NCBI RefSeq assembly: GCF_016406085.1
Contig: NZ_JAEHFJ010000001.1
Location: 372,001 to 436,000 of the forward strand
Direction of reading: 5' to 3'
DNA length: 64,000 nucleotides
Source of the DNA: Aureibaculum flavum
Lineage (GTDB): Bacteria > Bacteroidota > Bacteroidia > Flavobacteriales > Flavobacteriaceae
This document shows, one piece after another, positions 52,989-61,107 of the stretch. Each line of letters begins with the position of its first letter. The first letter of the stretch is position 1. The notes beneath the pieces were generated by a model. That model searched no databases. It had not been told where the DNA came from and worked only from the letters and a program-made list of their open reading frames with translations. Both the position numbers and the translations under genes were made by a program.

Positions 52989-53121
52989 TATATATATTTA
53001 AAAAGTTACTAAGTCAGACAGCCTTATCGTTAATTATAACTAATAACAGTATGATTAATAAAAGGTGCTTCAAAATGTATTTTTACTCTTTATCCGAAAG
53101 TAGAAAATACTGAATGTAGTT

Positions 53122-53275
53122 TTGGCAGGTCTCCTGGCTCGCGTCTTGTTAAAACCTTCCCGTGTAAACAGTGGTGTAAGAATATAACAAGCATCTCTAT
53201 ATTAAGACGAAGCTTACAGTTGCGGGTACAGCTCAGGATTTTTTTTAAAATAAATCACCTGATTCCCTATTAATT
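53122..53275 (-). promoter_or_regulatory. Cobalamin (AdoCbl) riboswitch
   Basis: Read on the minus strand, it holds AATCAGGTGATT near the 5' end, then CCTGAGCTGTACCCGCAACTG (53218-53238), CACTGTTTACACGGGAAGG (53155-53173) and GAGCCAGGAGACCTGCC (53123-53139). These are the core motifs of the cobalamin riboswitch, with the B12-box (GAGCCAGGAGACCTGCC) at the 3' end. A minus-strand -7 element TATCTTTG (53325-53318) precedes it, so transcription starts near 53308. The downstream gene is the BtuG-like lipoprotein; Cbl binding should switch it off. The other DNA of 52989-53563 shows no genes. Confidence 0.92.
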
Positions 53276-53501
53276 TCGTTTTTATTATTACTAAAAATAA
53301 AAACCAAAACTGAACAACAAAGATACTTCGATTTGTGTTTTTAGACTACTATATTTTGAAGAAATTTCATAAAAAAAAAGATATTATTTAGGTCCATTTT
53401 TAGGGAACTGTGAATGTGTTAGTTAGTAGGATAATTGCGAAGAAAAAAAGAATTTACGCTTACTTGTCTTTAATAAAACTTAATATATTAAAATGTTTTC
53501 A

Positions 53502-53524
53502 GTTAACTATATTAAGTAGTTAAC
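53502..53524. repeat. Inverted repeat after the large PEPCK-like gene
   Basis: GTTAACTA (53502-53509) and TAGTTAAC (53517-53524) with a 7-base spacer. It lies about 40 bases beyond the stop codon of the 1159-residue gene and shares its GTTAAC core with the promoter palindrome at 57101. It could be a transcript-end or regulatory element. Confidence 0.4.
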
Positions 53525-53563
53525 CAAAAACATTTATTTAATATCAGTATAATCAGTGAAAAC

Positions 53564-56500
53564 CTATTTTCTGTATAATGGATCTGCTCCAATAGTACCC
53601 ACTAAGCTTTTAAGATAGTCAGCAGAGCTCACCTCTTTAAGTGAATTTTCAACTTTATGTAATTGCGTATTTAAATCCAATTCAGCAACCAATAACGCGT
53701 TGTTACTTTTTGCTATAAAACTTTCTAAATAATCTTTTTGTTTTGTATAAAATTGGATATCCTTTTGTTGTTTGATTCTTAACCTTTCTTGATACCAATC
53801 GCTATTGATGATATAATCTCTTTCAAAATAACCTCTCAACTCAGGGTCACTCATTTCCTTACCTTCATAATGCCCATATGCCATCATATGTAATACTATT
53901 TTTAATGGCGGTATGGCAGATGCTATGCTTCCATCTTCAAAATAGCGAATGGCTACTTTTTGTTGGGCCTCAACAATATTTGCAATACCATCTACATAAT
54001 CTTCCAACCCTTGCAATTCAGGTTTTAACATCTTTTCATTAAACACAGCATTGGGTTCATCAAACAATCGATTTAAACATCGTAACGAAAACATACTCGT
54101 AATTCGGTATCCTAACCTGCTTGCCAATACTTTTTTACCATTATGCTCAAAATCTTCTAACTTTTCTAATGATCCATTTGCTATTAAGGCTTTTGGATCT
54201 CTATCTTCAGGTACCAATCTTGCCCAAATTTCAGGTATTAATAAGCTAATATCATGATCTACTTTATTATCACCACCTACATAACCTGCAGCGGTACTAA
54301 AGGCATTAGACTCCGTTAAAATATGAGATAATAAAGCATTGTTTAAGTCCGTAGTTGGTGTTAACATATTAAAGGGCCCTTTGGTTAAGGCTCCTTCAGA
54401 ACCTGCACCTGTAGTGGAAGGAGATTTACCTGTTAAACTACAAATAAAATCCATGAATAACTCAGGCGTTTCCTGATAATGAATAGGGTTATAAACTGCC
54501 AATGGCCGTATACCTGCTTTTTTATCTACAGGGTTATTTCTTCTTCCTGGTAATACCGCATTCACGACATTTATTACAGGATCTTCAGATTTTATTTTTC
54601 GGCATAAACGAACCCCTATTTCACCTAAATAACTTGCTTCCGTTTCATTGAAAAATATATTAGGCTCTAAATAACGTGGATTTTTAGTAGGTTCCCCATT
54701 TACAATCCTCGTGTGTGATGGTAGGGCAAAATATTCCTCCTCATTTGCACTTGTTACAACACTTATAATTAGATCTTTTACCGGCTGCGTATATTTATCA
54801 AAATTGATAGTATCTTCATAAATTTCTACTGCATCTTTTTTGGTTAACAATTCGTAATTAGTTAAAAACACACCATCCGCAACCAAATCACGTTCAGCAC
54901 CTTCGTCATATCCCCGTATAATTGCTTCATCAGGTCTTTGAAATAAATGCGATTCACAATTGGCAACTACTTTTAAACTTTTATTTGGATAAAGTGGATT
55001 TAAATCTTTGAACTGATTACGTGGTAATGTAATAGAAGCTGAAATATCATCTTCCATTTGAATTTTCGTTGAAGCAGAAAAATCTGACCTCAGCTTATTC
55101 AACATCCAAATTCCTTCTTGGTTAAATCCAATGCGTACGTAACTACCTACTACCTTATTATTGAAATACCATAACCCAGTTCCTTTTTGTCCGTTAATAA
55201 TTTGAACTGACATACAATCTTTCCAATTCAACCGCTCATGATCTTGTCGGTAAAGCCTTTTTACAAATAAGACCAAAGACCTGATATGAACAGGAATAGT
55301 AGTAACAAATTCATTATAGGCATCACTATTATTTTTTGAAGGTGACAACAACTTCACAGCAGAACCTAAGGTTCTTCCTTTATCTAAAAATGATCTAGAA
55401 GGTGGCAAGGTAGGATCGTAATCTTTCCAACGTTTTGAATAATTAAATTCAATAATTTCATCAGCCTTTTTAAAGTCCTCGTCAATATCAATAATATTAA
55501 ACGAATTATAAGTAATGGCGTTTAGCATAGATTTAGAAATCTCTGATTTTCCACCACCAGAAACGGTACAAGGCTTGTGACAAAATACACCTTCAGGTGA
55601 GGTGTTAACGATTCGCCACAAAGAAATCGCTTGATGTTTTTCTAATCTAAATTTATTACCTGTTGGATGTATATATGTTTTTACCGGTGATAAAATCAGT
55701 TTTTGTTGAGCATTATTATAGGTCCACGTTATACTATTGGTATTGGTATTGATATAGGCATCTTCAGGGATATATACCAGATTTGGATATTTCTTATCGA
55801 TTGCATAATTAGAAGGTTGCACATCGATTCTGTCTCCTAATAAAGCTTTAACATCTTTAAAGCTAAAGCTGTTACCGAATTTGGAGTTGAACTTATTACC
55901 ATCAACTATATCACCCATAACGCCTCTAGGGAATGCTATGGCACCACCTGAATGTTCTTCTTCAACCAAACCAAATAAGTTTGCTGAATAGCTGATTTGA
56001 GTTTTAATTTCTTTTTTAGAATATCCAAAATAATTGTCTGCAATAAGCGTAACTACAACACCCCTATCATCTCTACAAGTTATTTTAAAAGCCCCTCCGT
56101 CATTGTACAATTCATTTTCATTTTTCCAGCACATTCCGTCATTTCTTTGACGTTCTGTGGCATCATCATAATGAGGCAATCCAACATCTTTTTTCTTAAG
56201 GAGTTTTAATTGAGGTGCTAGAATAACACAACCTGTATGTCCTGTCCAATGTTCTGTATCTAATGCAGCATCATTATGAGCTAAATTAGGGTCTCCTGCA
56301 TTTCCAAAAATAGTTTCTACAAAATCTAAATTACTAACCAAACTTCCTGGAGCAAAAAAACGTACCTCTAAACTCTTTTTTGAAATAACACCTTTAACTT
56401 CTGGACAAACCACAGGTCTCATTAAAATCGAAACCATTAATTTGGCCTTTTCGTCTTGATTTGCAGTAAATGGTAATACTTTTAATTTGTCTGAAGGCTT

Positions 56501-57043
56501 AAATGCGGCATTCAAAAAATGCTTAAATACAATTTTTGGTACTTCTTGCTTATCTAATGGAACTGGTAATGGCCCTTCTACAATATGAAAAGTACCTTTA
56601 GTCGTTCGTTTATCATTTATTGGGTTGTTTAAAATACCTTGTTTAATTCTATACGAAGTAATATCTTCACTTTTAAATGAATCTCCATTTGGTGGTAAAC
56701 TCACTTCCCTAGCATGCCCTTTTTGATTTAAAATTAATGTATTATTAGGTAAATGTATAGCATCTCCTTCTAATTCTTCCGCCAAATAATCATTTAAAAA
56801 GTTTTGAATTCGAGTATCTGCCGGAGCCAAATGATCTGAAAGTAATCTCGATTTTTCACGAAAATTCTGAATTAAACCATTGGTTAATTTTTGAAATTTC
56901 GGATTGCATAACTTATCTACAGAATTCTCATCATCATGATAAATAGGTTGCCCAAGAGCGGATAATTGCAGATTTATATATTGTATGGTATCTTTCCTAC
57001 TCTGTTTAATTTGATCTTTAATCAGTTTACTTTTTTCGATCAT
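53564..57043 (-). CDS. Large cytoplasmic protein, possible PPi-type PEP carboxykinase
   Basis: A 1159-residue protein without signal peptide or membrane spans. Recognisable stretches: SDHLAPADTRIQNFLNDYLA near 70, VEEEHSGGAIAFPRGVMGDI near 360, CHKPCTVSGGGKSEISKSML near 490 (a glycine-rich, phosphate-loop-like sequence), DIDEDFKKADEIIEFNYSKR and the C-terminal GSIASAIPPLKIVLHMMAYG. No classical family is evident. The length and lack of relation to ordinary PEP carboxykinases agree with the pyrophosphate-dependent enzyme known from Entamoeba and Propionibacterium (about 1140 residues), which interconverts PEP + CO2 + Pi and oxaloacetate + PPi. That identity is from recollection and should be held at about even odds. 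The gene is monocistronic, with a palindrome over its promoter. Confidence 0.5.
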   Translation of the reverse strand: MIEKSKLIKDQIKQSRKDTIQYINLQLSALGQPIYHDDENSVDKLCNPKFQKLTNGLIQNFREKSRLLSDHLAPADTRIQNFLNDYLAEELEGDAIHLPNNTLILNQKGHAREVSLPPNGDSFKSEDITSYRIKQGILNNPINDKRTTKGTFHIVEGPLPVPLDKQEVPKIVFKHFLNAAFKPSDKLKVLPFTANQDEKAKLMVSILMRPVVCPEVKGVISKKSLEVRFFAPGSLVSNLDFVETIFGNAGDPNLAHNDAALDTEHWTGHTGCVILAPQLKLLKKKDVGLPHYDDATERQRNDGMCWKNENELYNDGGAFKITCRDDRGVVVTLIADNYFGYSKKEIKTQISYSANLFGLVEEEHSGGAIAFPRGVMGDIVDGNKFNSKFGNSFSFKDVKALLGDRIDVQPSNYAIDKKYPNLVYIPEDAYINTNTNSITWTYNNAQQKLILSPVKTYIHPTGNKFRLEKHQAISLWRIVNTSPEGVFCHKPCTVSGGGKSEISKSMLNAITYNSFNIIDIDEDFKKADEIIEFNYSKRWKDYDPTLPPSRSFLDKGRTLGSAVKLLSPSKNNSDAYNEFVTTIPVHIRSLVLFVKRLYRQDHERLNWKDCMSVQIINGQKGTGLWYFNNKVVGSYVRIGFNQEGIWMLNKLRSDFSASTKIQMEDDISASITLPRNQFKDLNPLYPNKSLKVVANCESHLFQRPDEAIIRGYDEGAERDLVADGVFLTNYELLTKKDAVEIYEDTINFDKYTQPVKDLIISVVTSANEEEYFALPSHTRIVNGEPTKNPRYLEPNIFFNETEASYLGEIGVRLCRKIKSEDPVINVVNAVLPGRRNNPVDKKAGIRPLAVYNPIHYQETPELFMDFICSLTGKSPSTTGAGSEGALTKGPFNMLTPTTDLNNALLSHILTESNAFSTAAGYVGGDNKVDHDISLLIPEIWARLVPEDRDPKALIANGSLEKLEDFEHNGKKVLASRLGYRITSMFSLRCLNRLFDEPNAVFNEKMLKPELQGLEDYVDGIANIVEAQQKVAIRYFEDGSIASAIPPLKIVLHMMAYGHYEGKEMSDPELRGYFERDYIINSDWYQERLRIKQQKDIQFYTKQKDYLESFIAKSNNALLVAELDLNTQLHKVENSLKEVSSADYLKSLVGTIGADPLYRK

Positions 57044-57089
57044 CTTGTTTAAGGTTTTAGTTGTCTATTTAGCTAAGCATTTCGTGCCA

Positions 57090-57126
57090 TAAAGATAGTA
57101 TTAAAAATTGGTTAACCAATTTTTAA
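57090..57126 (-). promoter_or_regulatory. Promoter and palindromic operator of the 1159-residue gene
   Basis: On the minus strand, TTG (57119-57117), 19 bases, then TATCTTTA (57097-57090) match the -33/-7 layout of Bacteroidetes promoters. A perfect 26-bp palindrome at 57101-57126 (arms TTAAAAATTGGTT and AACCAATTTTTAA) covers the -33 region and most of the spacer, so bound protein should block transcription. Confidence 0.7.
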
Positions 57127-57304
57127 GCATAAAAACCTGCACTTAAATGAGCTTTATTTAATCCTTATGAATATTTAACAAGCGTATTTAATCGTGAAAT
57201 ATGAGATATCATAAAAAAGATGTAAAATGGAATCTTTTAGTGGTAAAAAAAGTAAAAAGCAGCTACCGATTTGAATTTTGACTGCCTAAATTTTCAAAGT
57301 GTAA

Positions 57305-57979
57305 CTAGGATAAAAGCTTATCAACAAAAAAATTCAACATATTTTCAACTTCTCCAAAATCATCTTCCACTATAGAAATATCGGTTAATTTTGGAAGATG
57401 CTTAGCAAAGTAAATGTGATTATTAGACATTTCAAATAAATTGGTAGCCAAGGCAAAAGGATATTTAAAATGCGGATTAATTTCTGAAATAACTTTCGAT
57501 ACATTATTGGCTAGACTTTTATAACTACCAAAAAGCCCTTTTGAATTTTCACTATCTACGTCTTTGGTATGGTATGCCTTTGCTCCTTCAGAAATAACAA
57601 TATCATGTAATTTACTTTCATTAACATAATTTACGCCTGGATTATCTTTTGGTGCGGAAACAAATGAATGAATAATTATTCTAAGTTTAAATTTTGGATT
57701 TGAAACATTGAGCGTATTAATTTTTATTAAATAACTCACCCATTCCCAATACCAATTCACCAAAAAAAGCAATAACATATGCTTGTTTTCAAAATACCTA
57801 TAGATTGAAGCTTCAGTTGAGTTAATTTTTTGTGCCAACTTTTTAAATGTAAATGACTCAAAGCCAAACTCATCAATTAATAAAATACTATTCATGATAA
57901 TATTTCTACCCAATTTTGAATCTTGTGGCTCTTTTAAATACAAACCACCATTCAAAGATATTTTGATTTCAACACCCAT
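57305..57979 (-). CDS. TetR-family regulator
   Basis: A 224-residue protein. Residues 25-72 are a TetR-type helix-turn-helix (IIMNSILLIDEFGFESFTFK followed by KLAQKINSTEASIYRYFENK), and the rest is an unassigned helical ligand domain with no clear metal or drug signature. It is divergent from the sulP-carbonic anhydrase operon, with a 21-bp palindrome in the 161-base gap, so it very likely controls that operon and itself. The effector could be a product of the operon's transport or CO2/HCO3 chemistry, but nothing in the sequence says which. Confidence 0.85.
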   Translation of the reverse strand: MGVEIKISLNGGLYLKEPQDSKLGRNIIMNSILLIDEFGFESFTFKKLAQKINSTEASIYRYFENKHMLLLFLVNWYWEWVSYLIKINTLNVSNPKFKLRIIIHSFVSAPKDNPGVNYVNESKLHDIVISEGAKAYHTKDVDSENSKGLFGSYKSLANNVSKVISEINPHFKYPFALATNLFEMSNNHIYFAKHLPKLTDISIVEDDFGEVENMLNFFVDKLLS

Positions 57980-58061
57980 ATTATATTTTTGATCTTTTAG
58001 CCCAATCTAAACACATCATTAATTGAACTTAACACAAAGATAAAAAAGTTTTACAATAATT

Positions 58062-58082
58062 AATGATAGTATTACTATCATT
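58062..58082. promoter_or_regulatory. Palindromic operator between tetR and sulP
   Basis: Perfect inverted repeat AATGATAGTA-T-TACTATCATT with a one-base centre, in the gap between the divergent tetR and sulP genes. The sulP -7 element TATATTTG is at 58097-58104, so the site lies between -7 and -33 or over -33. This is typical for a TetR-family repressor. Confidence 0.75.
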
Positions 58083-58140
58083 TTAAAAAGTATTATTATA
58101 TTTGCCCCGTTTTTAATCTAAAAAAAAAGTAAAAATTAAA

Positions 58141-59733
58141 ATGAAACAGGATTTTTTTTCAAATTTAAAAAGTGATTTACCAGCGAGTATTGTTGTATTT
58201 TTTGTAGCACTTCCGTTATGTTTAGGTATTGCATTAGCTAGTGGAGCTCCACTATTCTCAGGTCTTATTGCTGGAATAGTTGGGGGTATTGTAGTAGGCT
58301 CATTAAGTGGGTCAAAAATTGGTGTAAGCGGTCCAGCAGCCGGATTAGCTGCAATTGTACTAACCGCAATTAGTAATTTAGGAGGTTATGAAAACTTTCT
58401 TGTTGCCGTGGTTTTAGGCGGAATTATTCAAATACTTTTTGGTTTTTTAAAAGCTGGTATTATTGGGTATTACTTTCCTTCATCAGTTATAAAAGGTATG
58501 TTAACTGGAATAGGAATAATTATTATTCTGAAGCAAATTCCACACTTTTTTGGTTATGATACAAGTCCTGTAGAAGATTTTGCTTTTTTTCAAATCGATG
58601 GTGAAAATACATTTTCAGGGATCTTTAAAGCTTTTAAGAATATTAGTTTAGGTTCTACAATCATCGGAATTATAGCATTGAGCATATTATTATTGTGGAG
58701 CAATGTTTTATCTAATAAAGGTAAATTTTTCCAATTGGTTCAAGGACCTTTAGTGGCCGTTGTCGCTGGAATTGTATATTTTTTCATAACGCAATCTGAT
58801 TCTAAATTTGGAATCCATATTTCTCATTTGGTAAGTGTACCTGTGCCAGAAAATATAGATTCATTTCTAAATCAGTTTAGTTTTCCAAATTTTGGAGCAA
58901 TTACCAATCCTGATATTTGGGTTGTAGCATTTACAATTGCCTTAGTGGCAAGTTTAGAAACCCTATTGTGTGTTGAAGCTACCGACAAACTAGATCCTCA
59001 TAAAAATGTAACTCCAACGAATAGAGAGTTATTGGCTCAAGGAACCGGTAATATTATTTCAGGTATGATCGGTGGACTACCTATTACTCAAGTAATTGTT
59101 AGAAGTTCAGCTAATATTCAATCAGGGGGTAGAAGCAAGATATCCGCTATTATTCACGGTTTCTTCTTATTGATTTCGGTCATTTTAATACCAACTTTAT
59201 TAAATAAAATTCCATTATCCGTTTTAGCTGCTATTCTTCTAATAGTAGGTTATAAACTAGCAAAACCAGCATTATTCAAAAAAATGTATGATTTAGGTTG
59301 GAAACAATTTATACCATTTACTGTAACCGTTATTGGCATTGTATTTATTGATTTATTATGGGGTATAGGTTTAGGATTGGCGGTAGGGGTTGTTGTTATT
59401 CTTATTAAAAGTTTTCAAAATTCACATTTCTTGCATAAAGAGGACATAAGTAATGGTGTTCAAAAAATGAAAATGACATTAGCAGAAGAAGTAACTTTTT
59501 TTAACAAAGGAGCTATTTTGAAAGAATTAGATGCACTTCCTGAAAACTCGTACTTAGAACTAGATGTTAGAAAAACCAGATATTTAGATAATGATATTGT
59601 CGAAATTTTAGAAGATTTCGCCGTTAAAGCAAAAGAAAGAAATATTGACATTAAAATAATATCAGAAAGAGGAGTTGTAGAAAACCCTCCAAGTTATATT
59701 GATTTTTTTAAACTAAGACCTATATCGGCCTAA
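58141..59733 (+). CDS. SulP-family anion transporter (likely bicarbonate) with STAS domain
   Basis: A 530-residue membrane protein of the SulP/SLC26 family. The N-terminal region LPASIVVFFVALPLCLGIAL with GAPLFSGLIAGIVGGIVVGS and SKIGVSGPAAGLAAI is diagnostic, and about 11-14 spans follow. VEATDKLDPHKNVTPTNREL and GGLPITQVIVRSSANIQSGG are the anion-site regions. After residue 430 there is a STAS domain (EEVTFFNKGAILKELDALPE; LDVRKTRYLDNDIVEILEDF). Such proteins can move sulfate or bicarbonate; a beta-carbonic anhydrase 31 bases downstream makes bicarbonate the likely ion. First gene of a three-gene operon opposite tetR. Confidence 0.92.
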   Translation: MKQDFFSNLKSDLPASIVVFFVALPLCLGIALASGAPLFSGLIAGIVGGIVVGSLSGSKIGVSGPAAGLAAIVLTAISNLGGYENFLVAVVLGGIIQILFGFLKAGIIGYYFPSSVIKGMLTGIGIIIILKQIPHFFGYDTSPVEDFAFFQIDGENTFSGIFKAFKNISLGSTIIGIIALSILLLWSNVLSNKGKFFQLVQGPLVAVVAGIVYFFITQSDSKFGIHISHLVSVPVPENIDSFLNQFSFPNFGAITNPDIWVVAFTIALVASLETLLCVEATDKLDPHKNVTPTNRELLAQGTGNIISGMIGGLPITQVIVRSSANIQSGGRSKISAIIHGFFLLISVILIPTLLNKIPLSVLAAILLIVGYKLAKPALFKKMYDLGWKQFIPFTVTVIGIVFIDLLWGIGLGLAVGVVVILIKSFQNSHFLHKEDISNGVQKMKMTLAEEVTFFNKGAILKELDALPENSYLELDVRKTRYLDNDIVEILEDFAVKAKERNIDIKIISERGVVENPPSYIDFFKLRPISA

Positions 59734-59764
59734 GCAAAATATAATAACATTAAAATTAAATAGC

Positions 59765-60394
59765 ATGAAAGCACATTCAAAAGAAACACAAGCAACGATG
59801 ACCCCGGAAAAGTCATTAAACTATTTAAAGGAAGGGAACTTAAGATTCCAAAATAATTTAAAAGCAAATAGAAACCTCTTAGAACAAGTTAACGATACAA
59901 GCGATGGGCAGTTCCCATTTGCAACCATTTTAAGTTGTATAGACTCTAGAGTATCTGCAGAATTAGTTTTTGATCAAGGGCTTGGTGATATTTTTAGTGT
60001 ACGCATTGCAGGTAATTTTGTAAATGAAGACATTTTGGGAAGTATGGAATTTGCATGTAAATTGGCAGGAACTAAATTAATTATAGTTTTAGGACATACG
60101 GCATGTGGAGCAGTTAAAGGAGCTTGTGATGATGCCAAACTAGGAAATCTTACAGCAATGTTAGCGAAAATTAAACCTGCCGTAAAAGCAGTAACCGCAC
60201 CAAAAGACTCTAGTTTAAGAAACTCTTCGAATTTAGAATTCGTTGATAATGTTTCTGCTAAAAATGTACAATTAACAATCGATAGAATTACTAAAGAAAG
60301 TACTGTTTTAGCAGAAATGCAAAACTCTGGTGAAATCATGATTATGGGTGCAATGTATGATATAAATACAGGTGCCGTGACATTTTATCAATAA
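59765..60394 (+). CDS. Beta-class carbonic anhydrase
   Basis: A 209-residue protein. ATILSCIDSRVSAELVFDQG near residue 58 holds the zinc ligand Cys and the catalytic Asp-Arg pair. VLGHTACGAVKGACDD near 110 holds the zinc-binding His-x2-Cys. VRIAGNFVNEDILGSMEFAC and IMGAMYDINTGAVTFY complete the fold. It reversibly hydrates CO2. Lying directly after SulP it likely supplies or consumes bicarbonate for that transporter. A short N-terminal tail precedes the core and has no signal peptide, so it is cytoplasmic. Confidence 0.95.
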   Translation: MKAHSKETQATMTPEKSLNYLKEGNLRFQNNLKANRNLLEQVNDTSDGQFPFATILSCIDSRVSAELVFDQGLGDIFSVRIAGNFVNEDILGSMEFACKLAGTKLIIVLGHTACGAVKGACDDAKLGNLTAMLAKIKPAVKAVTAPKDSSLRNSSNLEFVDNVSAKNVQLTIDRITKESTVLAEMQNSGEIMIMGAMYDINTGAVTFYQ

Positions 60395-60420
60395 CTCATT
60401 CTAATAAAAATTAAAAAAAC

Positions 60421-61092
60421 ATGAAAAAACAGTGTTTTAAAATAAGTTTGGTAGCATTATTTATTACATTAATGCTACCACATACTATTCAAAGTCAAGA
60501 AAGTGATTTTGGAAATTGGTTAATTTATATAGGTAATAAAAAATTGAATAATAAGTGGAATCTGCACAACGAAGTTCAATACCGAAATTACAATGCCATC
60601 GGAGATCTAGAGCAATTATTATTGCGTACAGGTTTAGGCTTTACTTTTAATGAAAATAAAAATAATATTCTTCTAGGATATGGATATATATTATCAGAAA
60701 ATTATGTGGGTGACACTGATGATAAGGTATCCATTAATGAACATCGAATATTTCAACAATTGACCTCAAAACAGAAAATTGGCAAAGTAGGTTTAAGCCA
60801 TCGATATCGTTTTGAACAACGCTTTGTTGAATCTGATTTTAAAATGCGTTTTCGATATTTTCTAGGGCTTAACATACCTTTAAGTCAAAAAGAAAAAAAC
60901 AACTATTACCTTTCTGCATATAATGAGATATTTTTAAACACTAAATCGTCTGTATTCGATAGAAATAGACTTTATGGTGGATTTGGATATCACCTTAATA
61001 AAAATATTAGGTTAGAAATGGGCTATATGAATCAGTTTTTTGAGAGTGCCAATAGAGACCAATTCAATATTTTATGTTTCTTTACTTTCTAA
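60421..61092 (+). CDS. DUF2490-type outer-membrane beta-barrel protein
   Basis: A 223-residue protein with a signal peptide (SLVALFITLMLPHTIQSQ). The mature part starts DFGNWLIYIGNKKLNNKWNL with HNEVQYRNYNAIGDLEQLLL, the opening of the DUF2490 family, and continues with alternating strands up to a terminal LCFFTF. It looks like an 8-10-stranded outer-membrane barrel. Its place as the third gene after SulP and carbonic anhydrase, 26 bases downstream, suggests a role in the same anion or CO2 pathway, perhaps as a small porin, but this is only inference. Confidence 0.85.
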   Translation: MKKQCFKISLVALFITLMLPHTIQSQESDFGNWLIYIGNKKLNNKWNLHNEVQYRNYNAIGDLEQLLLRTGLGFTFNENKNNILLGYGYILSENYVGDTDDKVSINEHRIFQQLTSKQKIGKVGLSHRYRFEQRFVESDFKMRFRYFLGLNIPLSQKEKNNYYLSAYNEIFLNTKSSVFDRNRLYGGFGYHLNKNIRLEMGYMNQFFESANRDQFNILCFFTF

Positions 61093-61107
61093 AGTATATA
61101 AAATAAT

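Noticed and set aside
59974-60339. A 121-codon frame opposite the carbonic anhydrase gene
   Set aside because: It is antisense to a clear enzyme gene and resembles nothing; treated as a shadow frame.
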